Shown here: piece by piece, positions 1 to 6,461 of the stretch | How positions within the stretch are numbered: the first letter of the stretch is position 1 | Layout: every line of letters begins with the position of its first letter | NCBI GenBank assembly: GCA_903925445.1 | Contig: CAIYFE010000093.1 | Location: 1-7,580 of the forward strand | DNA: 7,580 nt | DNA from: an uncultured Burkholderiales bacterium | Lineage (GTDB): Bacteria; Pseudomonadota; Gammaproteobacteria; Burkholderiales; Burkholderiaceae_C | Direction of reading: 5' to 3' | Notes under the pieces: generated by a model | Seen by the model: the letters and a program-made list of their open reading frames with translations, nothing else | What the model was told of the DNA's origin: nothing | The model's database searches: none | Made by a program: the position numbers and the translations under genes

Positions 1-133
1 ACAAATAAGCGTTGATGGTTTTGGCTTGGCCGAAACGCGAATTGTTTTCTCGGGCAATCAAAAGTAATTGGAAAAGCAAGCCAATAAGCAGCAGCTGCGC
101 CCGTTTAGAAAGTTTCAGTTTAGGGAACTTCAT
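1..133 (-). CDS. Partial membrane-anchored protein of unknown function (N-terminus only)
   Basis: An open frame on the minus strand begins with ATG at 133-131 and runs off the left edge, giving about 44 residues. The first 11 residues are strongly basic (MKFPKLKLSKR). They are followed at about residues 13-27 by an uninterrupted hydrophobic stretch (QLLLIGLLFQLLLIA), then polar and charged residues (RENNSRFGQ). This is the pattern of a single N-terminal transmembrane anchor with the basic tail in the cytoplasm and the body in the periplasm, or of an uncleaved signal sequence. No strong ribosome binding site precedes the ATG, but a TATAAT hexamer lies about 41 bases upstream on the same strand. 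The gene diverges from the hydroxylase operon. The family cannot be recognised from this fragment; a sensor or other anchored envelope protein is possible. I am fairly confident it is coding and have no functional call. Confidence 0.55.
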   Translation of the reverse strand, partial: MKFPKLKLSKRAQLLLIGLLFQLLLIARENNSRFGQAKTINAYL

Positions 134-173
134 GGTGTGCTGGATGGAAAGGTTAACTTTTTATCTAGAAAGT

Positions 174-179
174 ATTATA
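174..179 (-). promoter_or_regulatory. Candidate -10 box for the leftward gene
   Basis: Read on the minus strand this is a perfect TATAAT, about 41 bases upstream of the leftward ATG at 133 and inside a markedly AT-rich stretch (about 151-225). No good TTGACA-like -35 box sits at 16-18 bp. The call therefore rests on the -10 match and its placement, and in AT-rich DNA such a match can arise by chance. Confidence 0.3.
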
Positions 180-307
180 TAAACGACTTTTTACCGAATT
201 TTTTAATTTAAATCAAGTAATTTATAGGTAACGCCCTTTTATCGCATGAAAACAACGTCTCATAGGGGCTGGGCTGTGTGCCATGCTGCGGTGTCTTATG
301 ACGAAAC

Positions 308-335
308 TTGTTATCGCAAGGGTTAACGCTAGAAA
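308..335 (+). promoter_or_regulatory. Weak candidate sigma70 promoter for the hydroxylase operon
   Basis: TTGTTA at 308-313 and TAGAAA at 330-335 are separated by 16 bp, and each matches the sigma70 consensus at four of six positions. Transcription would begin near 342, leaving a leader of roughly 85-90 bases before the ATG at 430. The two GTTA(T/A)CGC octamers fall largely inside the spacer, where a bound regulator could block or adjust polymerase. The match is weak and is offered only as the best rightward candidate I can see. Confidence 0.2.
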
Positions 336-429
336 TATCAGGGGTTGCAAAAATATGCCTGCAATAAACTGTCCGCAGAGCAAATGCAACGGATTTGAGC
401 GTGCCACTTAAACGGCGGGAATGAACAAA

Positions 430-882
430 ATGAAATTGAATCTGAATGGTCAAACCCAGGACATCGACGTTGATCCTCAAATGCCGCTGCTTTGGGTGTT
501 GCGCGATGTGTTGAATATGACGGGCACCAAGTTTGGCTGTGGCATCGCGGCATGCGGGGCGTGTACGGTGCATGTCAACGGACAAGCGACGCGTTCTTGT
601 GTCACGCCCGTGGCCAGTGTGCTGGGTGCCAAAGTCACCACGATTGAATCTTTGGGCACACCTGAAAAACCGCATCCCTTGCAAGCCGCGTGGATTCACG
701 AACAAGTGCCGCAATGTGGCTATTGTCAAAGCGGCATGTTGATGGCGGCGGCTGATTTGCTGGCTAGAAAACCACGTCCCAGCGACCAAGACATTGACCA
801 AGCGATTTCCAACATTTGTCGGTGCGGCACTTACCAGCGGGTCAAAGCGGCCATTCATCGCGCGGCAGGAGAAGCGTCATGA
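430..882 (+). CDS. iorA: Isoquinoline 1-oxidoreductase-type [2Fe-2S] small subunit
   Basis: This is the small iron-sulfur subunit of a xanthine-oxidase-family molybdenum hydroxylase; it carries electrons away from the molybdenum site through two [2Fe-2S] clusters. With the start at 430 the protein is 150 residues, the usual size. The plant-ferredoxin-type cluster ligands are Cys37, Cys42, Cys45 and Cys57 (CGIAACGAC and RSC). The second cluster uses Cys96 and Cys99 (QCGYCQSG) and Cys130 and Cys132 (ICRCGTY). An ATG at 421 is in frame, but the SD-like GGGA at 417-420 touches it directly, whereas it sits nine bases before the ATG at 430, so I chose 430. There is no signal peptide; in related enzymes the small subunit is thought to be exported together with the Tat-tagged large subunit. 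The stop codon overlaps the start of the next gene (ATGA, 879-882). Family assignment is very secure; the substrate is unknown, so the symbol denotes family only. Confidence 0.93.
   Translation: MKLNLNGQTQDIDVDPQMPLLWVLRDVLNMTGTKFGCGIAACGACTVHVNGQATRSCVTPVASVLGAKVTTIESLGTPEKPHPLQAAWIHEQVPQCGYCQSGMLMAAADLLARKPRPSDQDIDQAISNICRCGTYQRVKAAIHRAAGEAS
866..882 (+). promoter_or_regulatory. Ribosome binding site and ATGA stop/start overlap (iorA/iorB)
   Basis: An AGGAG-like purine run at about 867-871 lies inside the end of iorA, seven to eight bases before the ATG at 879. The ATG overlaps the iorA stop as ATGA (879-882). The arrangement indicates translational coupling, which would keep the two subunits at matched levels, and it decides the iorB start against the longer frame that opens at 816. 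Confidence 0.75.
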
Positions 883-3167
883 AGCGCCGGCATTTGATCT
901 TGGGTGGGCTGGCCACAACGGGGGCGCTCTTGGTAGGCTGGGGCGCCATGCCCGCGCGTTCCAGATTGGGCTCGGCGCAGGAATTTTTGGCACAAGCCGA
1001 TGAGGTCGCGCTCAACGGTTGGATCAAGGTGTTGAACGATGGCCAGATTGTGTTGGCCATGCACCGCAGTGAAATGGGGCAGGGCATACACACCGCCTTG
1101 TCCATGTTGGTGGCCGAAGAGTTGGAGGTGCCGCTGTCGCGCATTCGTTTGGAGCAAGCAGGGCACGATGCGATTTACGGCAACGTGGCGATGTTTGTGG
1201 CCAGTTTGCCGTTTCACCCGCAGACATCACAAGACGCGCAGCCCCCATTGGCGGTGCGTGCGGGTGAGTGGATGGTGGGCAAAATTGCCCGGGAGTTGGG
1301 CATCAACGCAACGGGTGGTTCTTCTTCGGTGGCGGATGCTTGGGTAATGTTGCGCGAGGCGGCTGCTACGGCGAAGGCCAGCTTGTTGATGGCCGCTGCT
1401 GCGCAGTGGAAACTTCCCGTCGCCGAATTGCTCGTTCATGAGGGCGTGGTGTCGCATGCCTCAGGTGTGTCTGCACATTACGGCGAATTGGCCAAAGCAG
1501 CAGCAGGCCAAACACCGCCCCAGGTGCAACTCAAAAAACCGCAAGAATGGCGCTTGATCGGTCAACCTGCTTTGCGCGCAGACATCCCTGGCAAAACATT
1601 TGCGAGTGCAGTTTTTGGCATCGATGTGAGGTTGCCGGGCATGGTGTACGCCAGCGTGGTGCAGTCGCCTTTTTTGGGCGGCACGCTGGAAAAGTTCGAT
1701 GCGCAGCAAGCGTTGACGATGCCGCAGGTGCTCAAGGTGGTGGCGTTGCAAAGCATGGCGGGTTCGACGGCTGGTTTTGCGGTGGTGGCAAAAACCACTT
1801 GGCATGCCAAGCAAGCCGCGCAAAGCGTGCAAGCCACTTGGGCGCAACGTGCAAAAGGCGCGTTGAATTCAGACCACATTGCGCAGCAGTTGCAAGAAAA
1901 ATTGGACACCGAATCTGGGTTTGCGTTTTACACCCTGGGTGATGCGCAGGCTGCCGAACGCCAAGCCAAGCGTGTGGTCAAGGCGCGTTACACCGCGCCT
2001 TATTTGGCGCATGCAACGATGGAGCCCATGAATTGCACCGCCCAAGTCAAAGACGGTCACGTGGAAGTCTGGGCGCCAACGCAAGTGCCGGGCTTGGTGT
2101 TGGCCGCAGCAGCCAAAGCAGCGGGCGTGGCGCAAGATCGTGTCAAAGTCCATGTCACGCTGTTGGGGGGCGGATTCGGGCGCCGCTTAGAAGTCGATGT
2201 GGTGATTCAAGCGGTCAAAGTGGCGATGGCGTGTGAGGGCGTGCCGGTTCAGTTGATTTGGTCACGCGAAGAAGACATGACGCACGACTTTTATCGCCCC
2301 ATGCATGCAGCACAACTGCAAGCGGCCATCGACGACAAGGGCGAGGTGCAAAGTCTTCGCATCAAGTCAGCGGGAGACGCAATCACTCCGAGCTGGATGG
2401 CGCGAACCTTGCCCGCTTTGTCGGGACCCATCGACATGCCCGACAAAACGACGGCTGAAGGTTTGTTTGATTTGCCTTATGGATTTGCGCATCAACACAT
2501 GTCGCACGTGGCAACCCAAATGGGTGTGCCAATTGGTTTTTGGCGCTCGGTGGGGCATTCGCACAATGCTTTCTTTTCTGAAAGCTTCATGGACGAGTTG
2601 GCGCATGAAACGCAGACCGATCCATTGGCGTTTCGCGAAAACTTGTTGATACATGCTCCGCGCTACGCGGCGGTGCTCAAGTTGGCTGCGCAAAAAGCGG
2701 GATGGGGCAAGCCTTTGCCCGCTGGCCGAGCGCAAGGCTTGGCGCTGCATGAGTCGTTTGGCAGCATCGTGGCGCAAGTTGCGGAAGTTTCTATGCAACA
2801 AGGTCAACCCGTGGTGCATCGGGTGGTGTGCGCCATAGACTGCGGCACGGTCGTCAATCCCAACACGGTGGAGCAGCAAGTGCAAAGTGCCATTGTGTTT
2901 GCATTGAGCGCTGCATTGTTTGGCAACATCGACATCGAAGAAGGTCGGGTCAAACAAACCAATTTCCCTCAATACCGCATGGTGCAGATGGCGCAAGCGC
3001 CACATGTTCAAACTTGGATCGTGCCCAGCGACCGAGCACCCTCGGGCGTCGGTGAACCCGCAGTGCCGCCTCTGGCGCCTGCCTTGGCCAATGCTTTGTT
3101 TGCCTTGACTGGGCAGCGTCACCGAGCGTTGCCGTTGCTCAAAGAAGTGTCAGTTGTTTCTAATTAA
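879..3167 (+). CDS. iorB: Isoquinoline 1-oxidoreductase-type molybdopterin large subunit, Tat-exported
   Basis: This is the catalytic large subunit of a molybdenum hydroxylase, a family that oxidises aldehydes or N-heteroaromatic rings with water as oxygen donor and a molybdopterin cofactor. The open frame extends upstream to 816, but the ATG at 879 overlaps the previous stop by 4 bp and has an AGGAG-like site at about 867-871. It gives 762 residues, normal for the family. The N-terminus has twin arginines followed by a hydrophobic segment (MKRRHLILGGLATTGALLVGWG), a Tat-type leader or anchor, so the enzyme is probably periplasmic. Visible family motifs are GGGFGRR at 430-436 (cofactor binding), SREEDM at about 462-467, GFWRSVGHSHNAFF, AIDCGTVVNPN, and GVGEP with the probable catalytic glutamate at 726. 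No cytochrome c subunit gene and no XdhC- or MobA-like maturation gene accompanies it, although related operons often have such partners. The substrate cannot be deduced. Confidence 0.93.
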   Translation: MKRRHLILGGLATTGALLVGWGAMPARSRLGSAQEFLAQADEVALNGWIKVLNDGQIVLAMHRSEMGQGIHTALSMLVAEELEVPLSRIRLEQAGHDAIYGNVAMFVASLPFHPQTSQDAQPPLAVRAGEWMVGKIARELGINATGGSSSVADAWVMLREAAATAKASLLMAAAAQWKLPVAELLVHEGVVSHASGVSAHYGELAKAAAGQTPPQVQLKKPQEWRLIGQPALRADIPGKTFASAVFGIDVRLPGMVYASVVQSPFLGGTLEKFDAQQALTMPQVLKVVALQSMAGSTAGFAVVAKTTWHAKQAAQSVQATWAQRAKGALNSDHIAQQLQEKLDTESGFAFYTLGDAQAAERQAKRVVKARYTAPYLAHATMEPMNCTAQVKDGHVEVWAPTQVPGLVLAAAAKAAGVAQDRVKVHVTLLGGGFGRRLEVDVVIQAVKVAMACEGVPVQLIWSREEDMTHDFYRPMHAAQLQAAIDDKGEVQSLRIKSAGDAITPSWMARTLPALSGPIDMPDKTTAEGLFDLPYGFAHQHMSHVATQMGVPIGFWRSVGHSHNAFFSESFMDELAHETQTDPLAFRENLLIHAPRYAAVLKLAAQKAGWGKPLPAGRAQGLALHESFGSIVAQVAEVSMQQGQPVVHRVVCAIDCGTVVNPNTVEQQVQSAIVFALSAALFGNIDIEEGRVKQTNFPQYRMVQMAQAPHVQTWIVPSDRAPSGVGEPAVPPLAPALANALFALTGQRHRALPLLKEVSVVSN

Positions 3168-3182
3168 CATTTTGAAGTCATC

Positions 3183-3941
3183 ATGAGTTTGAAAAAAGTC
3201 TGTCTGGTCATTGGTGCTGGCGATGCCACGGGAGGCGCAGTGGCCAAGCGCTTTGCGCGTGAGGGCTACACCGTGTGCGCAACGCGCAGAAGTCTTGAAA
3301 AACTTCAGCCTCTGTTGGATGACATTAGCGGCTCGGGCGGTGAGGTGCACGGGTTTGGTTCGGATGCGCGACAAGAAGACGAAGTCGTGGCGCTGGTCGA
3401 GCACATTGAGTCGACGATCGGGCCGATTGACGTGATGGTTTTCAACATTGGCGCGAACTCTCCCAACAGCATCTTGACGGAAACGGCGCGTCGTTACACC
3501 AAGATGTGGGAGATGGCCTGCCTCTCTGGTTTTTTGGTGGGGCGAGAAGTGGCCAAGCGCATGGTGCAAAGACCCAACGATCCCAACGCAACTGGACAAA
3601 GCCAAAAAGGCACGATTATTTTTACTGGCGCCACGGCTTCGCTGCGCGGCAGTGCTCATTTCGCCGGCTTTTCTGGCGCCAAGATGGCTTTGCGAGCCTT
3701 GGCGCAAAGCATGGCACGAGAGCTGGGTCCTATGGGTGTTCATGTGGCGCACACCATCATCGACGGCGCCATTGACACCGAGTTCATCCGAACACTTTTT
3801 CCCGAACGCTACGCACTCAAAGACCAAGACGGTATTTTGAATCCCGCACACATTGCTGATGCTTACTGGATGCTGCACCAACAACCCCGCGATGCGTGGA
3901 CACACGAGTTGGACTTGCGTCCTTATATGGAAAAATTTTGA
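3183..3941 (+). CDS. Short-chain dehydrogenase/reductase-like protein with altered catalytic residues
   Basis: This 252-residue protein has the Rossmann fold of a classical SDR. The nucleotide-binding glycine motif is GAGDATGG at 11-18, and FNIGAN at 87-92 stands where NNAG is usual. An Arg pair after the second strand (TRRS) hints at NADP(H) preference. The catalytic region is unusual. Aligning TGATASLRGSAHFAGFSGAK (148-167) by eye with the normal S-x12-Y-x3-K pattern puts Ala150 at the catalytic Ser and Phe163 at the catalytic Tyr, with Lys167 kept. From memory, close relatives also have Phe here, so this may be a subfamily trait, not a decayed gene. The rest of the sequence is intact, with a conserved-looking C-terminus (RDAWTHELDLRP). 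It lies 15 bp after iorB and 17 bp before the isomerase gene, so it is almost certainly in the same operon. It may reduce a carbonyl or enoyl substrate by an altered mechanism, or only bind a nucleotide. Confidence 0.88.
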   Translation: MSLKKVCLVIGAGDATGGAVAKRFAREGYTVCATRRSLEKLQPLLDDISGSGGEVHGFGSDARQEDEVVALVEHIESTIGPIDVMVFNIGANSPNSILTETARRYTKMWEMACLSGFLVGREVAKRMVQRPNDPNATGQSQKGTIIFTGATASLRGSAHFAGFSGAKMALRALAQSMARELGPMGVHVAHTIIDGAIDTEFIRTLFPERYALKDQDGILNPAHIADAYWMLHQQPRDAWTHELDLRPYMEKF

Positions 3942-3946
3942 TCCAC

Positions 3947-3961
3947 AAGGAGAAGGCTGTG
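3947..3961 (+). promoter_or_regulatory. Strong ribosome binding site that fixes a GTG start
   Basis: AAGGAG at 3947-3952 is a near-perfect Shine-Dalgarno sequence, six bases before GTG at 3959-3961. An in-frame ATG at 3896 would give 21 extra residues lying inside the preceding gene, with no comparable site and with no counterpart in the isomerase family, whose N-terminus begins just before the FDFYFDFGS strand. This decides the start of the isomerase gene. Confidence 0.85.
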
Positions 3962-4558
3962 ATCAAGCAATTTGATTTTTATTTTGACTTCGGCAGTTTG
4001 GCCTCTTATTTGGCGCATACACAATTGCCCAAAATTCAAAATGAAACTGGCGCTCAAGCCGTCATGTTGCCCATGCTGTTGGGTGGCGTGTTTCAGGCCA
4101 CTGGCAACGCGTCTCCGATGGCGGTGCCTGCCAAAGGTCGCTATGTGTTTACCGACATGAAACGATTTGCAGACGACTACGGCGTGCCGCTGGTGATGAA
4201 CCACCATTTCCCCATCATCACCACAACCTTGATGCGTGGAGCAACGGCGCTGCAAATGCACGATGTCGCCAATTTTCAACGCTACATGGATGCCATCTAC
4301 CACGCCATTTGGGTCGATGGATTGAACTTGAATGAGCCCGAAGTGGTGGGGCAAGTGTTAACACAAGCGGGTTTGGATGCCGCCGCTTTGTTGGCCATGG
4401 CCAATGCGCAAGCAACCAAAGACAAGCTCAAAGAAGTCACCCTTGGCGCGGTTGAGCGCGGTGTGTTCGGTGCGCCCACCTTTTTTGTGGGCGATCAAAT
4501 GTTTTGGGGGCAGGATCGGATTGAGCAGGTGAAAAAAGCGCTGCGTGTGCAAACTTAA
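3959..4558 (+). CDS. 2-hydroxychromene-2-carboxylate isomerase family protein (kappa-GST/DsbA fold)
   Basis: This 199-residue protein belongs to the thioredoxin-fold family that includes NahD, the glutathione-dependent isomerase of naphthalene breakdown, and kappa-class glutathione transferases. The N-terminal strand and active-site loop read FDFYFDFGSLASYLA, with Ser13 at the position of the catalytic serine of NahD. NahD-type proteins usually have SP here and this one has SL. A helical insert (about 40-150) contains LPMLLGGVFQATGN and the family-typical HHFPI segment. The C-terminal half ends with VFGAPTFFVGDQMFWGQDR, where Pro173 is the cis-proline that helps bind glutathione. The protein starts with GTG and should be cytoplasmic. 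It is the last gene of the operon. A role in glutathione-dependent isomerisation or conjugation of an aromatic intermediate is likely, but no other naphthalene-pathway gene is present, so the name gives family and not substrate. Confidence 0.9.
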   Translation: MIKQFDFYFDFGSLASYLAHTQLPKIQNETGAQAVMLPMLLGGVFQATGNASPMAVPAKGRYVFTDMKRFADDYGVPLVMNHHFPIITTTLMRGATALQMHDVANFQRYMDAIYHAIWVDGLNLNEPEVVGQVLTQAGLDAAALLAMANAQATKDKLKEVTLGAVERGVFGAPTFFVGDQMFWGQDRIEQVKKALRVQT

Positions 4559-4570
4559 TATTGACTTTGA

Positions 4571-4585
4571 CGGCGCAAAACGCCG
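4571..4585 (+). terminator. Short GC hairpin after the operon, possible weak terminator
   Basis: CGGCG (4571-4575) and CGCCG (4581-4585) pair perfectly around a CAAAA loop, beginning 13 bases after the stop codon of the isomerase gene. The stem is only five base pairs and no run of T follows, so intrinsic termination would be inefficient. It could instead protect the 3' end of the message or be chance. The location just past the last gene is the main support. Confidence 0.3.
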
Positions 4586-4633
4586 AACATCCGCAGTCTA
4601 AATTTCCTAGTCAATTCAGAAGTTGTCAATTAA

Positions 4634-4682
4634 TTGCCGGTCAGGAATTGAATTGGGCAAGAAATATCCGCTCAACCGGCAA
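4634..4682. repeat. 8-bp inverted repeat between the two gene units
   Basis: TTGCCGGT at 4634-4641 and ACCGGCAA at 4675-4682 are exact reverse complements separated by 33 bases. The gap also contains short AATT-rich repeats (GAATTGAATTGGG), and two GTCAATT copies lie just to the left, near 4610-4630. The pair could be two half-sites for a regulator of the downstream WD40 gene, or a stem of an RNA leader. No convincing -35/-10 pair accompanies it. Confidence 0.3.
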
Positions 4683-4787
4683 ACTTCGCCCCTTACGGAT
4701 GGCAAGCCCTAGATTTTGTTCTGGTATGCGAATTGCTTGTTGAGTTGAGAGGCCCACTGTTGAGGCCAATCGAAGACAAGTCGGAAA

Positions 4788-6461
4788 ATGCTCAAACACA
4801 CCGGACCTATCGCAGGCATTGCTGCTCAAGACACGTGGGTGGCCACCGCAGGCTATGACAACAAAGTCATCTTGTGGGATGCCCGCACACACAAGGCTGT
4901 GGCGCAAGGCGTGCACGACCACTTGGTCAACAACTGTGCTTTCAGCCCCGACGGTCAATGGCTGGTCAGTGCCAGCAGCGATTACTCCGCAAGGTTGTGG
5001 TCATTGCCTGCCATGCGGCTGCAAGCCGTCTTGCCGGGTCATGGCGACGACGTTGACATGGCTGTTTTTTCGCCTGACAGCCAATGGATTGCCACTTGTG
5101 CGCTGGACCGTTTGGTGCGTGTGTTCGATTTGCAGGGACGCTGCCAGACGCAATTTGCGGGACACACTGGCAACGTGTTGGCATTGGCATGGACGCCGGA
5201 TGGCCAACACGTGATTTCCACCAGCGTGGACGGCACGATTCGTCAATGGCACGTACAAAGCGGCCAACAAGTCAGCATCCACGATTTACAAATTCGCACC
5301 GACTCGCTGGAGATTGCCAGCAACGGAACGATTTACGCGGGCGATGATTTGGGCCGCATCGCCATTTTGCGCAACGGACAAACCGAGTACGTTCAGGCGC
5401 ATCAAGCGGGCATCAAAAAAGTGGTGCTCAATGACGCCACGCACCAGTTGGTATGCCTGAGCTATGACAGCAGCATGAGCATTTGGAATGTGCAGCCCAA
5501 CACCCCTGAACGCATCGCGCATTGCGCATTGCCCGAGCTGATTTGGGCTCGCAGCGCAGCAGTGAGCAACAGTGGGCATGTGGTTGTTGGGACGTTTGGG
5601 GCGACGTACGCGGTGTTTGACATGACCACCCGCCAATGGGACATGTCGGGCGTGCAAGCAGGTTCAGCCATCAATGCCGTGCTGCATGACCGAGGGGACA
5701 CATACAGCGTGGGCGACTCTGGTGAGATTCTCAAAAACCAGCAAGCGTTGGCGCACATGGGCAGCTTGTGTAACTTTTTGACCCGCAGCAGCGATTGGTT
5801 GCTGACCGGTGGCCAATTGGGGCAATTGTTCAATGCCAAGACGGGCGAGGTGCTGCACCAACACCATTCTCCCTTGAATTGCGGCGTGCACTTTGAGCGT
5901 GATGGTCAAGCGCATGTGGCGGTGGGCACCTATACCGGTGAAATTTTGGTGTTCAAGTGCACCGAGCAGTCTGTCACGCAGATTGAATGCCTCAAGGTTT
6001 ATGACAATGCTGTCAAAGGCGTGAGTGTCACTGGCACGCAGTTGTTCTCGGTTTGCGCCAACACCTCGATTGCTTGGCACAGTCTGTTGGATTTTTCTCT
6101 GGTGCGCCAAATCAGCCATGCGCACGAAAAAATTGCCAACGACTGCTGCACGATAGACGCACAACACGTGGCCACCATCAGCCGCGACCGCACCCTCAAA
6201 ATTTGGAACGGACAAGGCGTACAAACCTACCTCAGCCCGCATCCCAACTCCATCAAATGCATGGCCATCGACGATGAAAAATCTCATATCTTGACGGGCA
6301 GCTACGGCGGCACGTTGGCCTTGTTTGATTTGCGCAGCAAGGACTGGTCGCAGTTTGAACGGCCCACCAGCGCAGGTATTTCAGACATCACTTGGCACAA
6401 CGCGCAGCAGCAATTTTTGGCGGCCTCTTATGACGGCAACATTTACCCTTTGAAAGCATGA
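4788..6461 (+). CDS. WD40-repeat protein, probable double seven-bladed beta-propeller
   Basis: This 557-residue protein consists almost entirely of WD40 repeats. The first four are textbook, ending in LWD (29-31), LWS (70-72), VFD (112-114) and QWH (153-155). GH dipeptides occur at 84-85 and 125-126, and SPDG/SPDS turns in between. Later repeats are looser but still visible, for example SIWNV, AVFDM, LVFKC, KIWNG and LFDL. I count fourteen blades by eye, about 40 residues each, which fits two seven-bladed propellers. There is no signal peptide, transmembrane segment or enzymatic domain, so it is probably a cytoplasmic scaffold that binds proteins. The ATG at 4788 is the only reasonable start, since an in-frame stop lies at 4761-4763; its ribosome binding site is weak. 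Its stop overlaps the start of the FGE-like gene (ATGA, 6458-6461), so the two products are probably coupled and act together. The partner and target are unknown. Confidence 0.88.
   Translation: MLKHTGPIAGIAAQDTWVATAGYDNKVILWDARTHKAVAQGVHDHLVNNCAFSPDGQWLVSASSDYSARLWSLPAMRLQAVLPGHGDDVDMAVFSPDSQWIATCALDRLVRVFDLQGRCQTQFAGHTGNVLALAWTPDGQHVISTSVDGTIRQWHVQSGQQVSIHDLQIRTDSLEIASNGTIYAGDDLGRIAILRNGQTEYVQAHQAGIKKVVLNDATHQLVCLSYDSSMSIWNVQPNTPERIAHCALPELIWARSAAVSNSGHVVVGTFGATYAVFDMTTRQWDMSGVQAGSAINAVLHDRGDTYSVGDSGEILKNQQALAHMGSLCNFLTRSSDWLLTGGQLGQLFNAKTGEVLHQHHSPLNCGVHFERDGQAHVAVGTYTGEILVFKCTEQSVTQIECLKVYDNAVKGVSVTGTQLFSVCANTSIAWHSLLDFSLVRQISHAHEKIANDCCTIDAQHVATISRDRTLKIWNGQGVQTYLSPHPNSIKCMAIDDEKSHILTGSYGGTLALFDLRSKDWSQFERPTSAGISDITWHNAQQQFLAASYDGNIYPLKA
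6458..6461 (+). promoter_or_regulatory. ATGA stop/start overlap (WD40/FGE-like)
   Basis: The TGA of the WD40 gene (6459-6461) overlaps the ATG of the FGE-like gene (6458-6460). Only a weak GAAAG purine run precedes it, so reinitiation by ribosomes finishing the WD40 gene is the likely route of translation. The second in-frame ATG at 6464 could also serve and would shorten the protein by two residues. Confidence 0.6.

Larger units (their letters stand above)
134..429. other. Divergent intergenic control region
   Basis: This stretch separates the leftward membrane-protein gene from the rightward hydroxylase operon. Its left half (about 151-225) is very AT-rich. The right half contains a pair of near-identical octamers 12 bp apart, GTTATCGC at 310-317 and GTTAACGC at 322-329. 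It also contains an inverted repeat, GTTGCA at 344-349 with TGCAAC at 385-390. A weak rightward promoter can be drawn as TTGTTA (308-313), a 16-bp spacer and TAGAAA (330-335), each hexamer matching consensus at four of six bases; the octamer pair would lie between or over these boxes. A hydrophobic 61-codon minus-strand frame also crosses this region and is treated as a low-priority finding. Confidence 0.4.

Noticed and set aside
208..858. 216-codon minus-strand frame across the divergent region and iorA
   Set aside because: It lies mostly antisense to the securely identified iorA, its product is rich in R/H/T with no family features, and it has no plausible promoter or ribosome binding site. 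It is a shadow of iorA codon bias.
816..878. Upstream extension of the large subunit to ATG 816
   Set aside because: The added 21 residues would lie out of frame within the end of iorA and would bury the Tat leader. The ATG at 879 has a ribosome binding site and an ATGA overlap.
2367..3122. 251-codon minus-strand frame inside iorB
   Set aside because: It is fully antisense to iorB, and its low-complexity H/R/Q-rich product looks like a mirror of GC-rich codons. No domain is recognisable.
3150..3905. 251-codon minus-strand frame opposite the SDR gene
   Set aside because: It covers nearly the same span as the SDR gene, which has clear family motifs. The antisense product resembles nothing known to me.
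3896..3958. Upstream ATG for the isomerase gene
   Set aside because: It has no comparable ribosome binding site and would extend into the SDR gene. The GTG at 3959 has AAGGAG at ideal spacing and gives the family-typical N-terminus.
4561..4743. 60-codon plus-strand frame in the gap after the isomerase gene
   Set aside because: It has no ribosome binding site, its start comes right after the previous stop, composition is unlike protein, and it has no recognisable features. The gap is better read as regulatory.
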